Part shown: one piece after another, positions 35,964 through 48,235 of the stretch
Layout: the number at the start of each line of letters is the position of its first letter
Position numbering within the stretch: position 1 is the first letter of the stretch
Origin: Silene conica
Taxonomy: Eukaryota > Streptophyta > Magnoliopsida > Caryophyllales > Caryophyllaceae
Assembly (NCBI GenBank): GCA_029255685.2
Contig: CM055317.2
Span: forward strand, 77,737,460-77,801,459
Length of the DNA stretch: 64,000 nucleotides
Direction of reading: 5' to 3'
Translations under genes and position numbers: made by a program
The notes under the pieces: model-generated
What the model saw: only the letters and a program-made list of their open reading frames with translations
Database searches by the model: none
Told to the model about the DNA's origin: nothing

Positions 35964-38900
35964 ATGAAACAATCCCAAATCCACATTTTAATATGTTTAT
36001 TATCCATCCTCCTATTATTAGAAGGATTTTATTTAGAAGTGGAGGCTCGAGCCCCATTTGCGTGCAACCCTAAGCACGCAGGGACCCGAGCCTACCTGTT
36101 CTGCCAAACAACGTTACCAGCGGCAGAACGGGTTCGAGACCTTATAAACCGGCTGACATTGCCTGAAAAGGTGTCACTCTTGGTAGACAATGCGGCGGCT
36201 ATACCGAGACTGGGCATCAGCAGCTACGAGTGGTGGTCTGAGGCGTTACACGGGGTGTCAAATGTGGGGCCCGGTACTAGATTTGGCGGGAAATTTCCTG
36301 GAGCCACTAGCTTCCCTCAAGTTATCACAACTGCTGCTTCTTTCAATACTACCTTGTGGGAAGAAATCGGACGGGTGAGATTTCTCGTTCCTTTTTTTTT
36401 TTCTCGTTCCTGGATTAGGAATATTAATAATAGTTGGGCCTCAACCATCAATTCAAGGTTTTGTCTGAGATGCTTCAGAGCCAGTGTGACCAAAGGTCAC
36501 GGATTCGGATCCTGACAACCTCAAAACCCCTCAAAAACACTAAGTGAAAATCAAGCACACGGTATGGGAGAAACTGTGCAAACTAACCACTTTTCAAACC
36601 AATTTTCCAGAAGATAAATAAATAAATGAGACGGACACACAGTTTAGTGTTTTTTCTGTTTTACCGAATGTCATGCAACATGGTAGTGTACTCTGTTTTA
36701 CTTGTTCAAGGTGTGGTAGAGCTTGAGCTAATTGAGTTAAAATTATAATACCTTGATAATGAAATGATACGTAGAACGTAGTTACGTACAATGGATGATA
36801 GTAAGTCTTGCTTGCGACGGGTCATCATTTGTGACGGATATTTTGTGAGATAAAATGGATACAAAAGGGTTAGTGGAAAAAGGAGACCACAGGAATAGTG
36901 TTGGAGAGAGAGAAAAAGTGGGTATTTTGTGAGAGAAAACGATATCCGTCGCAAGCTTGCGACGGATAGTGCCGTTGCAAATAAGATTTTGTGAATGGAT
37001 GAAATCGAGGAAATTATGCACAACTCGAGTTAGGGTGTTCCGGTTAGTGTACTTTTTTTAAAAATTGACTTTTTAAGTAAGTTAACGTTGGTACGTCTTA
37101 AAATAAACGGAGTTTCAGTGCGAAATAACAAAATGAGGATCCCAAATATAAATGCACAAGTATACTATGTTTCGGAGTTTGTATCGAATGTCATCTATAT
37201 AACTTTTAAGGGGTCGTTTGGTTCACCAAGTTGGAATGGAATGGAATGGAGTTTGATAGTATGGTAGTATGGGGGTTTTAAATCCATACTTGTATATCTT
37301 GTTTGGTTCATAATAATTTATTGAAGAGTGGAATGGAGTTAGAATACAAGGGAGGAAGGTTGGTATGAGATTCCAAGGGGTTGGGGTGGAGTTAGAATCC
37401 ATTGGTATCTAACTCCATTCCAAATAGGGATGTCATTGGGGCGGGTACAAGTGGATACCGCCCCGCACCCGCCCCAGTTGGGGCGGGGATGGGTAGAGCT
37501 TTGGCGGGTGGTGGGGCGGGGACGGGTACGAAAATTGTACCCGCCATGGGTAATGGGGCGGGGATGGTTTTTGCGTGTTACCCGCTTTATACCCGCCTAC
37601 CCGTCAATTATTACAAATATTAATACCGTTATTACGATAATTTTACAAATATACTTGTTATAATTAAGACGTAATGTTAAAAATAACTATTTTATAAAGT
37701 ATTTTATCAACCTCTTTGATAAATAACTAAAATTATATAAACAAATAAATTTCTGAAAATAGAAATTAATAGTGATTAAACCAACTTGTACGAAAAAATA
37801 TCGGAAAAAATTTATGGTATAGCGGGTTAATGGTTAGGTGGGGCGGGGATGGTTTTGGAAACTTGTACCCGCCATGGGTGGTGGGGCGGGGATGGTTTTG
37901 GAAACTTGTACCCGCCATGGGTGGTGGGGCGGGGATGGTTTTGGAAACTTGTACCCGCCATGGGTGGTGGGGCGGGGATGGGTATGAGGTTTTCTTGATG
38001 GGTACGGGTACGGGGGAGCCTATATCCAGCACCGTCCCGCCCCAATGACATCCCTAATTCCAAATCACCCTAACCAAACAATGGAATGAATTAAATTCAT
38101 TTCATTTCATTTCAATATATTCAACCAAACACCTCCTAAATTCGGTGACCAAAACCGAAGGCCCAATTCCCGGCCTGTGGTTGCCAGGGGCCTTAGACAC
38201 CCCTGAGTACATAGAAAGTGGAATATGATCAGAAATACCATCTCATTATCATCATAAATACATAGACTTTTATTTCCACTTTCTCCTATTATATTATTAG
38301 TTTTGTATTGTTTACGATAAATAAGTTAATTAAAGATAAACAAATAATTGGGACGGAGACTATAGAGAGTATTTCCTTTGATGTGTTTGCTTTTGAGACT
38401 CACCGGTGTAAATTTAACGACATAAAATTGTTATATTGATTCTAAGTATTTGGCAAGATAAATTAGTGAAAAAGCATTTGACATTAGACCATTCCCAAGT
38501 AGAAGATCGCCTTAATCGGGTCACCAACATATTAACCGTTAATCTCACCTTATTTATCTTGACCCACTTATACACTCTCAAGCAGAAGGTCACGACCTAA
38601 GTCACCAACCCAAATAATTTTCCACTTTCCGATCTTCCCAATCATTTTCTACATTCTCTAGCTTTTAATTATTATTATTTACTAAATATTAAAAATAAGT
38701 TATATTTGTAAACCAATTGTGTATTGCAACGTAGAAGGTCACCAAATGGTGACCTCTTCTTGATCAGGGTCACCAATTAACTCCGACTTATTCAATATCG
38801 AGCTAATTATCGTCTAAGAACTTGTTAATTAGGTAATTAAGAAGATTCAACAAGGTCGTGACCCGGTTGGGGACCTTGCTTGGGGATGGTCTTAGAGAAG

Positions 38901-41900
38901 AAGAAGGGAAAATTTAGAATTAAACATAATTGTATGGGTGTACGTGCAATTGTTATTAAAGGTAGGGAAGAAATATATACTACGGAGTAGTATACGTACA
39001 ACAGTGAGGGATATAGTAGTAGCCTGTACGCAGAAGTTATGAGGTGTTTTAACAAGTAACGAAGGTATCATTGTCGCGTATAAAGCAAGAAAAGAGTTAG
39101 CAGCTAACATTATGGTTGGCGGTCGAGTTTATATGCCCTCCATGATTAGATTAGATTAGATTAGGTTTATGCTCAAATGGTTAGTCATTAGCTAACTAAT
39201 TAGGTCCACTAACATGCTTTTGTTGCTTAACTACTCAACTGCTTATAGTGATTAATAACCTCTAGTCCTTTCGAAAAATACCAATATTCCGTCTTGCTGA
39301 ATAAGCTCTACTCCTTTCGGAAAATACCGAAATTTTGCCTTAAGCAACACTTACTTTAAATATTTTTACAATAAACTAGTATATATTCAATTCCTGTTTT
39401 TATCGAATGTACAAGAATGATTGTATTGTCAATCTTATTAAATTTTTATCACACCCACGGGCCCATTGTCAATAACAAGCATGTGTATATAACAGATTAA
39501 GTATTAGTGTATCACCTACTTCTCATATATAGGATAACTAAAAGTGTCTACTGAATCACAAATGACTTGTTTTTATCAACTTAAGTGAGTAATATTTAAT
39601 TTATCATAAATTTGTGATTGTGTGCCACATGATCGTCGACATAAAGGTATGCCTTAACCAACTCTTTCGAGGTAGGTTGATAGCCGGTGGCTTCAACTTA
39701 CTTTACTCATTCGATAGCATGAGATAGGTTGGTTTTATCTAAGAGGATCAACCTAGTTTACTTACCTTATCAAAAAAAAAAAAAATTAAAGATATACCTT
39801 AATCAAATAGACAATAATGTTAAATACAAGTATTTTCTTCTTAATTCTCCAGTTAAATTTCTCCTATACTTAAAAACGTAGCCAAAAATTAGTAACCGTC
39901 AGTAGTATTCTAATAGCACAGTACTCAACTATCAACTTTAAGAAAATACTTGGACCAAATAAAGCACAAATTCTCATTTGGGACGGGTATATCTATCATA
40001 ATTTTACAACGAGTTAAGTAATATCTATGTGTAATAGACAAGACAAAAGCATAAGGGATAAGAGTAATATCCAGTACTATCTTATCTATATAATTTCAGA
40101 AACATTTCTGAAACTGTGGTTGAGCCACCTCATCAACACAAGATTTAATTTTATTTTTTTTGCCAGTCAGGTGGGTCCATAAGGATTTTGATGAATTTCA
40201 TGTAACATAACCGCCTGCAATTCTTAACAAATGCCTAATATCGTAGTTTCATAAATATTACGTAACATTTTTATATAAATCATGAATTTTTATATAAATA
40301 ATGAATTTCTACGAAAAACGGTAAATTTGTATAACATAAAACTAAATATTAGATAATCGAATATATATGACCCGTCTAAAACGATTAGATAACAATTTAA
40401 ATACTTAGAATAACCATTACGATTATAAACAATTTACGGCAATAAAATATTTTATATAATGCAGTACAACCGTTTTATATATATCCAATAGTACCTAATA
40501 ATGGTTTAGTTTTAAGCATATATTTTAATTTTGCGAAATTCAAGTCATAAACAAAACGGTTAAAACTAAACATTAAAATAAAATATATACTTAAAAAAAG
40601 ACTAAAATGTTGGTCCAAAATATATAAACTGTATTCTATTAATCATCAAAATTAAAATAATAAATTTAATACAGTATAACCGTTTTATATATACCCATTA
40701 ATGGTTTAGTTTTAAGCATATATTTAAATTTTAATTTTGCGAAAATCAAGTCATCAACAGAACGGTTAAAACTAAACCGCAAAACAAAATATATACTTAT
40801 AAAAAGACTAAAATGTTGGTCCAAAATATATCTCACACACCATTTTGACTAAAATGTTGGTCCAAAATATATCATCAATTGAAATATCTTGCGAAAATCA
40901 AGTCACAAACAAGAGTGTATAGACGTTATTAGATATAAAACAAAATTAAATTTTGATAAAAATGTGTATAGACGTTAGATATAAAAAAAATTTATGAACT
41001 TTTATAATTTAGTTCTGATGATACATATTTAGAATTGTACGATTTGAAAACAACCCGTGCAATTTAACGTATTATCAATATAATAGAAATTGAATGCAAA
41101 ATATTCACGTATTATTGACACTATTCGGTAATATTAATTATCCATCACATTTTTTCTAAAAATATACCCGTGCATTTTGCACGGGTTTAAAACTAGTTTT
41201 ATTTTATTTACTCATATGAATAATATTTATCCTATCACAAACTTATAATAGATATAAAGAGAGGAGGATGAAGACATTTGCAACCACTTATGTCCTACAA
41301 ACTCCTATGCCCACTGGCCACTGGTCATCAAGATTAGGAGGCCCACATTTTGGTTACAACGGCGGATCTTTTTCCCATTTTGATCGATCTTCATTCCTTT
41401 CTCCATTATATTTATGTACAACACAAATTTTCATGTATGTTGGAGACATATTTGTCGTAAGCTTGCGATAGGTCAAGTATTACTCACTTAGGTAAAAATA
41501 GATAAGTATTTGAAATTTTCTATGTTTTGTCTTATATAGTTAAGTTGAAGAACTTGACCCATTAGAAGTTTAGGACGGATATATCCGTCGCAAAGGAGAC
41601 TTACTATATGTACAATATGGAGTACGATTTTAAAGTTATAAATTTTCGTATATTCCATAGGAATTTTCTTACTTGTAACCCGAGATACGATTTTTGACAC
41701 AAATCCTTTTCTTTCTTGCTAGAAAAATATTAAAATAAATTTATTAAACCAACAAAATGATTGAAAGATTTTCAGTATTATTTACGTACAAAGTTTAAAA
41801 AAACTAGTATGTATAAATCACGTTAATTTTTTTTTATAGAATGTCTTGCTTGTGACTTTTAAGAAATCTAATTTTCGCTAGATTTTCGGCTTACTTTTGA

Positions 41901-44900
41901 TAATAGATCACAAATTTGTGATAGGATGATACCGTCACGAAATAATTAATTTTAGTTTTTTTTATTAGTATGGAGTATGGAGCATATTATTACCCGTGGG
42001 TCTTGTTTCAGACCACAATTTTGGTCTGAAATAATAATACGAGATTTTATAACCATTTTACCGCCAAATGGAACCAATATTTACAAATAAGTTATCATAA
42101 GCTATAACATTGACCATACTATCGTGGTTATATTTGGCTGTAAAATGGTTACAAAATTCCGTCTTATTATTTCAGACCGTCAAGAAACTGGGTATTACAT
42201 ATGCATGGTTTTAGAAAAAAGAAAATCGAAAATGAAGAAAGCTGAAATATGATTGGTTGAAAATGAAGGTGGTGTCTGATGAGGGAAGAGCAATGTACAA
42301 CGGAGGGATGGCAGGTCTGACATATTGGAGTCCAAACGTGAATATATTACGTGACCCAAGGTGGGGCCGTGGACAGGAAACTCCCGGTGAAGACCCTGTT
42401 GTTGCCGGTAAATATGCAGCTAGTTACGTTAGAGGATTACAGGGTACTGACGGTGATCGGTTAAAGGTTGCTGCTTGCTGCAAACATTATACCGCTTATG
42501 ATCTTGATAATTGGAGTGGCGTTGATCGTTTCCATTTTAATGCTCAGGTTTTTCTTTGTCATTTTCTTACATTTTTATTTTTTTATTTTATTTTATTGTA
42601 TGTTTTTGGATTATTAGATAATCTAAATTATTATTCTGTGTTTTTGAGTTAGTCTAGGTTGATTTTACTAAATGCCATGCACATCTTGGCTATGCACTAC
42701 CGCTTCTTCAGAATAATTGTCCAAACTAATTCATCAAATCAAATCTAGAACATAACTATGATTAGTTTTTTTAACGGCTAGGTAGCTATCTAGCAATCGC
42801 TACCTTAGAGGTATACTGGGTAAACTATTATACACTGGTAATATCCAAAATTACGTTTATTAGGTCAAACTTCCTTTATTACCAGAATATATACCCGGAT
42901 GCAAATTCTTAATTTAGAATGAACATTACATGAGTAGAATATTACTTCCTCCATTCCAATTAATTCTATACATTTGCTTTATTCACGTTTGTAAATACTC
43001 GTTTTTTTGTTAATATCTTTAGTTATATATCGATAAAAATTGTAAAACTTTGATAGTCACAATGTACTCGGTAAGACAATTTAAACAAGATATCACATAA
43101 TATCCTTTATTTTATATATTAGAAGTTGTGTCGAAAATTTACTCGGCTTATGAATAGTGTTCATAAAGTGAATTGTATAGAATTGATTGGAACAGAGGAA
43201 GTACAAAATAAGAGGCAAATATTCAAATATATTTCGTAATTGTCTTTATTATCTTTTTTTTTTTTATTACTTGATACACACATAACTGTAATGATTTACA
43301 TAGACTATGAATAAACCCTAACTTATCATAGTTACTTTTACTCAAAACAAAAGATGACATTTTCATTTTAAAATTAAATTTAAATCAACAATTACTCGTA
43401 TTGTATAGGTATATGGTCTCAGATAAGAGTAGCTTGTTATTCCTAATCATTTTCCTTTTTGTCACATTTATTCATTTAATTTATATTATTATTTAAGGGA
43501 CTATATGTGTTTTTACAAGATAAAATTTGGGAATTTGGTCTGATAGGTTAGAGCTAGTCCCACTCCTTAAAGTACTTATTCATAAACTTTGAAAGTACAG
43601 TCGTCCACAAAAGATATAAGTGTGATGGGCGAAAGTGCAAAACAATCTGACATAAATCAAATTTTTTGGAAGACACCGAATTATTATTGCATTCGACTTT
43701 TATGGTTGGTCACGTACAGTACATTACTAGTTTACTACCAAACTTACTCACACAATTCAACCAACACAAATATCCTCTGCAGTATGCCAGTAACCAGGGC
43801 CGTCGAACGGGGTTCAACCGGTTCTAAGAACCGGGATTCAAAAGTTTTGGGCCCAAAATTCAGTATGGTTAGAGTACATTAACGTTTTGTGGTACTAAAT
43901 TAGTATTAATATGCTTGGGTGTAGTGGTTTGAGCATCATTATTCAATCTGTTGTCCAAGGTTTGATTCCTTTTAGACGTTTTGGTAGCAAAATTTCAACA
44001 ATTTTATATTTTTATTATTTTTTTTTTAAAAAAAATTGTTTACAAGCCCTATTAAGGGTCCCAAATTAACAATTTGAATCGGGCCTCCTAAAATCATTGG
44101 GCGACTCTGCCAGTAACTACAGTAACCGTCACTCTCAAGTCTCATGACCCAACTTGCCATTCCTTTATATTTATTGATTCGATCATAAATTCATGATTAT
44201 GTTTCATAAGATCCGTTGTACTTACGACCAGAGAAAATGTGAATGAATAGGTTATCGGATGGATAAGATATATGTGGACGTTATGTTTTACTTAGTTAAA
44301 ATGTATGTGTAGATAATATTATGAATGGACCCGTACAGGTTAGCAAACAAGATATAGTGGATACATTTGATGTGCCATTTAGAGAATGTGTGATGGCAGG
44401 CAACGTCGCCAGTGTTATGTGCTCCTATAATCAAGTCAATGGTGTTCCAACTTGTGCGGATCCTACACTCCTTCGCAACACTATTAGAGGCGATTGGCGT
44501 CTTAATGGGTACCTACCATCTCCTTCACTCACCTCTACTCTAATTTCTACCATGTCCCGTACGACACATACTTATTTTTGTTTTATTTTTCTTTTCAAAT
44601 AGATATATTGTATCAGATTGCGATTCTGTTGGAGTTTATTATAATAACCAACATTATACGTCAACACCTGAAGAAGCCGCAGCAGATGCTATCAAAGCAG
44701 GTAAATCATAAAGTATTAAGTTGTCAAATACTGTCCAAGGTTACACATACAAGCGTGGTTAACATTGGTATATTTTTGGGATCAATTTTAACATAAAACA
44801 GTCTCATAAAAGAGTTGAGGTAAGTCATGTTCTTTTGGACTGAAACAATATGAACTGAACTAAATATAATGGACCTAAATTGAACTGAACTAAATTGAGT

Positions 44901-46691
44901 TAAATTTAACGGAGTATTTCGCATCCTAAACATGTCCACGTTGCTTTTATTACAGGTTTGGATTTGGATTGTGGGCCTTTTCTAGGGATCCATACAATAA
45001 ATGCTATAAACAGAGGGTTAGTGACTGAAAATGATGTAAATAATGCTTTAACTAACACATTCACTGTACAAATGAGGCTTGGGATGTTTGACGGCCCACC
45101 ATCAGCCCAACCATATGGTCATCTTGGCCCAGCAGATGTCTGCACCCCGGCCCATCAAGAACTAGCCCTTGAAGCTGCCAGACAAGGCATTGTATTGCTC
45201 AAAAATCATGGCCCAAGTTTACCCTTATCCCACATTCGACACCGGACCGTTGCTGTTATTGGGCCTAATTCCGATGTTACTGAGACGATGATCGGTAACT
45301 ATGCAGGTACAGTACTAAAAAAGTTCATTAGGTAGGGATGGTAACGAATCATGTACCGAGTATTTGATATTTAGATGTTCGCATTTGATTTTTAGGTGTT
45401 GCTTGTGGATACGTTACACCATTACAAGGAATAGGAAACTATGCCAAGACCATTCACCAAAATGGTTGTTCGAATGTGGCTTGCAACGAGGATAAACTAT
45501 TTGGACCAGCAATCAACGCGGCAAGTCAAGCAGACGCAACCATCATTATAATGGGCCTTGACCAGTCCATAGAAGCAGAGTTCAAGGACAGAGTTGGGTT
45601 GCTCTTACCCGGCCGACAACAAGAACTAGTCTCCAAGGTTGCTGCTGCCTCACGAGGTCCAACTGTTTTGGTATTGATGAGTGGTGGCCCGGTTGATGTG
45701 TCCTTCGCTCAGAATGATCCAAAGGTTTCTGCCATCGTATGGGCGGGGTACCCTGGTCAAGCTGGTGGGCAAGCCATAGCAGATGTCCTCTGGGGAACGA
45801 CTAATCCAGGTAACCAACACTGAACCGCCTCAAATTACCTAATAATATGAGTCCGATTTTAAACTGAAAATACTTCATTCGAAACAGAATTCGTTTGATA
45901 GTGACTAATTTGAACCTAATACAGGGGGAAAAAAACTCTAATTATGACCTTAAAGTGAATGACTTAAGACATAAACTCGACTTACATGATATGCTCGATA
46001 AGTAAAATGTCCTAGTATCGAACATTTTTCTTTTGTATCTGTTATTGTAGGATTTAAATTAACAAGGTTTACCTTAACGAATGATGTCAATGAAACAGGT
46101 GGAAAATTACCGATGACATGGTATCCACAAGAATATCTTAACAATCTCCCGATGACCAATATGGCAATGCGGTCCGGACCAGGCTATCCCGGGCGGACCT
46201 ACAGATTTTACCAAGGCCCGGTGGTGTACCCTTTTGGACATGGCCTAAGCTATACTCATTTTACCCACGCTATAGCAGGCGCCCCGTTGGAAGTGATGGT
46301 GCCCTTAGACGGCCGTCGTAAGACCAATTCAACTGCTTGGGGAAAGGCCATCAAGGTTAGCCACGCCCGGTGTGGCCAGCTCTCCTTGGTTGTCCACGTT
46401 GATGTTAGGAACATGGGGTCCAGAGACGGTCCTCACACCCTGCTTGTGTTCTCTAGGCCACCAGCGGGGCATTGGGCTCCACAGAAACAACTCGTTGCAT
46501 TTGAGAGGGTCCACATTCCCGCTGGTGGTCAAAAGCGGGTTAGGGTCAACATACACGTGTGCAAGTACCTAAGTGTTGTGGACCAAGCCGGTGTCAGAAG
46601 GATTCCATTGGGCGATCATCATATTCATGTTGGTGATGCTACGCATTCTATCTCCCTTAAACCCGAAACTTTAGGAGAGATTATATCCTAA
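35964..46691 (+). CDS. BXL1: GH3 beta-D-xylosidase / alpha-L-arabinofuranosidase, 7 exons
   Basis: Exons 35964-36374, 42269-42547, 44339-44508, 44603-44700, 44956-45306, 45396-45809 and 46099-46691 join in frame into 771 residues, the usual length of plant BXL proteins; all introns are GT-AG. A signal peptide (residues ~1-28, hydrophobic [14 protein letters not shown]) sends it to the cell wall, where the family removes xylose and arabinose from xylan and arabinan side chains. Family blocks: [58 protein letters not shown] with the likely nucleophile D292, [13 protein letters not shown] with the likely acid/base E496 or E498, and a C-terminal fibronectin III-like domain. Closest by memory to Arabidopsis BXL1/BXL2, so the symbol is provisional. 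Introns 1 (5.9 kb) and 2 (1.8 kb) are full of mobile elements. The intron 1 acceptor (AAAATGAAG|GTGGTG) has no pyrimidine tract. No coding defect was seen. Confidence 0.93.
36799..36993. mobile_element. Mutator-like MITE, copy 3, with 9-bp duplication
   Basis: Flanked by a perfect 9-bp duplication AATGGATGA (36790-36798, 36994-37002), the Mutator hallmark. Ends TAGTAAGTCTTGCTTGCGAC and (inverted) CACAAAATCTTATTTGCAAC. In BXL intron 1. Confidence 0.9.
37425..38056. mobile_element. Nested non-autonomous hAT element
   Basis: Perfect 21-bp inverted ends starting TAGGGATGTCATTGGGGCGG and a perfect 8-bp duplication ATTCCAAA (37417-37424, 38057-38064). The 632-bp interior is non-coding, locally GC-rich and contains a 43-bp minisatellite. 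Younger than the Tourist-like MITE that it splits. Confidence 0.96.
37839..37981 (+). repeat. 43-bp minisatellite, 3.3 units
   Basis: Three essentially identical 43-bp units start at 37839, 37882 and 37925 (TGGGGCGGGGATGGTTTTGG...), then a partial one. A related diverged segment lies at 37480-37570. The repeat contains GGGGCGGGG motifs. Confidence 0.95.
38487..38891. mobile_element. PIF/Harbinger-like MITE, copy B, in BXL intron 1
   Basis: Ends GACCATTCCCAAGT and (inverted) GACCATCCCCAAGC, flanked by TTA (38484-38486, 38892-38894). Same family as the element at 11508-12101. Confidence 0.78.
39661..39787 (+). mobile_element. Short poly-A-tailed retroposon in BXL intron 1
   Basis: A ~110-bp body ending in an A-run (about 39770-39784) is flanked by an 18-bp near-duplication (39643-39660 and 39788-39805; three mismatches). 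This is LINE-style retroposition. No pol III boxes are seen, so it may be a 5'-truncated SINE; not related to the other SINE family here. Confidence 0.65.
40080..41196 (+). mobile_element. Non-autonomous Helitron in BXL intron 1
   Basis: It starts TCTTATCTATATAATTTCAG after A (40079) and ends with the hairpin CCCGTGCATTTTGCACGGG, TTTAAAA and CTAG, followed by T (41197). Inside is a ~208-bp direct duplication (about 40463-40630 and 40671-40833), and ACTAAAATGTTGGTCCAAAA occurs three times. No coding. Confidence 0.9.
42006..42182. mobile_element. MITE with ~47-bp inverted ends beside BXL exon 2
   Basis: GGTCTGAAATAATAATACGA and the following ~27 bp at 42023-42070 match the inverted 42130-42178 segment with about five differences. 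It ends 86 bp before the exon 2 acceptor. Outer limits are approximate; no duplication was identified. Confidence 0.72.
42945..43201. mobile_element. Stowaway MITE in BXL intron 2
   Basis: Inverted ends CTTCCTCCATTCCAAT... / ...ATTGGAACAGAGGAAG with further inverted match (AATTCTATACA), and TA at each side (42943-42944, 43202-43203). 257 bp. Confidence 0.92.
43795..44109. mobile_element. hAT-like MITE in BXL intron 2 with tRNA-like module
   Basis: Ends CAGGGCCGTCG and (inverted) CAGAGTCGCCC, with a perfect 8-bp duplication CCAGTAAC (43787-43794, 44110-44117). Inside, TGTAGTGGTTTGAG (43920-43933) and GGTTTGATTCC (43959-43969) resemble pol III A and B boxes, as in the hAT-like MITE at 5993. 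Confidence 0.85.
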
Positions 46692-46776
46692 TCTTTACAT
46701 CATTCTTTTTCACTCCCTTTAACTTGAAACAACTGATCAAAATAGAGAGAGTAATTTTTATTATCACATGATTAGT

Positions 46777-46812
46777 AATATGGCGTTGCTCGAAGAAGTG
46801 CAATGCCATATT
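46777..46812 (+). other. Hairpin downstream of the BXL stop codon
   Basis: AATATGGCGTTGC and GCAATGCCATATT form a 13-bp stem (one G-U in RNA) around a 10-nt loop, 86 bp after the stop codon, probably in the 3' UTR. Function unknown. Confidence 0.5.
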
Positions 46813-48006
46813 GCCTTGTGAAAGGTTTCATATATATATATTTAGGATTGCCTTAATTATATAAGAAAGTCATCTATTATGACTATAAATGTATTCTTTT
46901 GAAGCATGTCTCTATTTTTCAAAGTACCGATTATTTATGTACTCCCTATAGTTTTGTTTGTAAGATCACTAGTGTGATCAAGAAAACTCAAAATGTAGCT
47001 ATATATGATGAAGCCAGGTTATTATACACAAAAGTCTGCTTTTAAACTCAAAATGTACAATCCTCATCTAAATATAAATATAAATAGGTACATTGGATTA
47101 GATCGGATAAAAAAAAGGCAATGATGGTCAACCCTCAAAAACACTTTTGTGTATTTAAAAGATTCTAATTCTACATTTGTGATGATTAATTGATAAGTCT
47201 CTTTTATATTCGTTACAAGCGTGCAATGGATTAAGTATTATCATGTAATTAGATGACTTAGATCAAATAAAAGAGAATACTACTCTCTAGTCATTTTTAC
47301 TTTTATCTTATCTACTCAATATGTAATATTTAACATATATGACAGTTAAAAATGAGAATTTGTATTTATTAATTTAGTTTTACTAAAGCGATTGAATTAT
47401 TAATGGAGACAAATTAATTTCCCCTTACAATTTGTATTAGATTCATCCGATAATAAACTACGGCTATATCCATAGTTATTTTAACATACTAGTTACTTGG
47501 CCGCAACCGTATCGAATACGTTATCTCAATGTCTTTAATGTCAAAGTAGTAGCGTTTTTGAACCCCGCACCCCCTTTGTTCTAAAATATCTATAAATTAG
47601 TTTTAATAAGATTCATTAAATATCTGGTGGTTTAGACTTTAGTGGTTAGATATTGAGTTTCTACCAATTTGGTAATTTGGTAATTGGTAATGAGTTTGAC
47701 TCTCATGATTAACATTTTTGCATTAGTAATAAATTTTGACTTTATTACTATTTAATGTTCTAATAACATATTATTGGACTACAATTATCTGGATTATATT
47801 ATAAAATGTACTCTTTTCTTATATATTTACAAATTTATACAAAATATTTTATTTATACCTTGTTAAATTATTTAGAACCAATTTTTTTAATTTTGTGTTT
47901 TACTTTAGCCTCACGATTTTGTTGTGTTTAAATTTTAATTCATATCGTCGAAATAATTGTTAAGTTTTTGCATCCCCTGTAATCTAGTCTGAACACTAAA
48001 ACTTAA
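46813..48006. other. 3' flank of BXL and AT-rich intergenic DNA
   Basis: Includes the end of the BXL 3' UTR. Beyond that, no gene or bounded element is supported. Confidence 0.45.
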
Positions 48007-48235
48007 GAGAGACGGTCTTTCAATAAATTATTGAGAGACCATTATTTTGTACCCTTTTATTTGTATTTCGTGACCCTTTTGTCATTGATCGTACCATAAC
48101 AATTTCGTACTTATTTACATAATAAATGTACTTAGTTTATCTTTAATCATGATTTATACTTATTATATCAAATTTAGTACTATTTTTTTAAAGTACAATA
48201 GTCTCTCAATAAGCTTATTGAAAAGTGGTCTCCCA
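48007..48235. mobile_element. MITE with ~35-bp imperfect inverted ends
   Basis: GACGGTCTTTCAATAAATTA at the left matches the inverted right end GGAGACCACTTTTCAATAAG over about 35 bp, both including ATTGAGAGAC. The interior is AT-rich and non-coding. No clear duplication. Confidence 0.6.

Larger units (their letters stand above)
37210..38136. mobile_element. Tourist-like MITE hosting a nested hAT element
   Basis: Ends GGGGTCGTTTGGTT and (inverted) GGAGGTGTTTGGTT, flanked by TAA (37207-37209, 38137-38139). Without the nested element it is ~290 bp with GGAATGGAAT-type repeats. In BXL intron 1. Confidence 0.85.

Noticed and set aside
37402..38063. Gly- and Pro-rich open frames on both strands
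   Set aside because: They come from the GC-rich minisatellite inside the nested hAT element and its flanks; no start context or homology.
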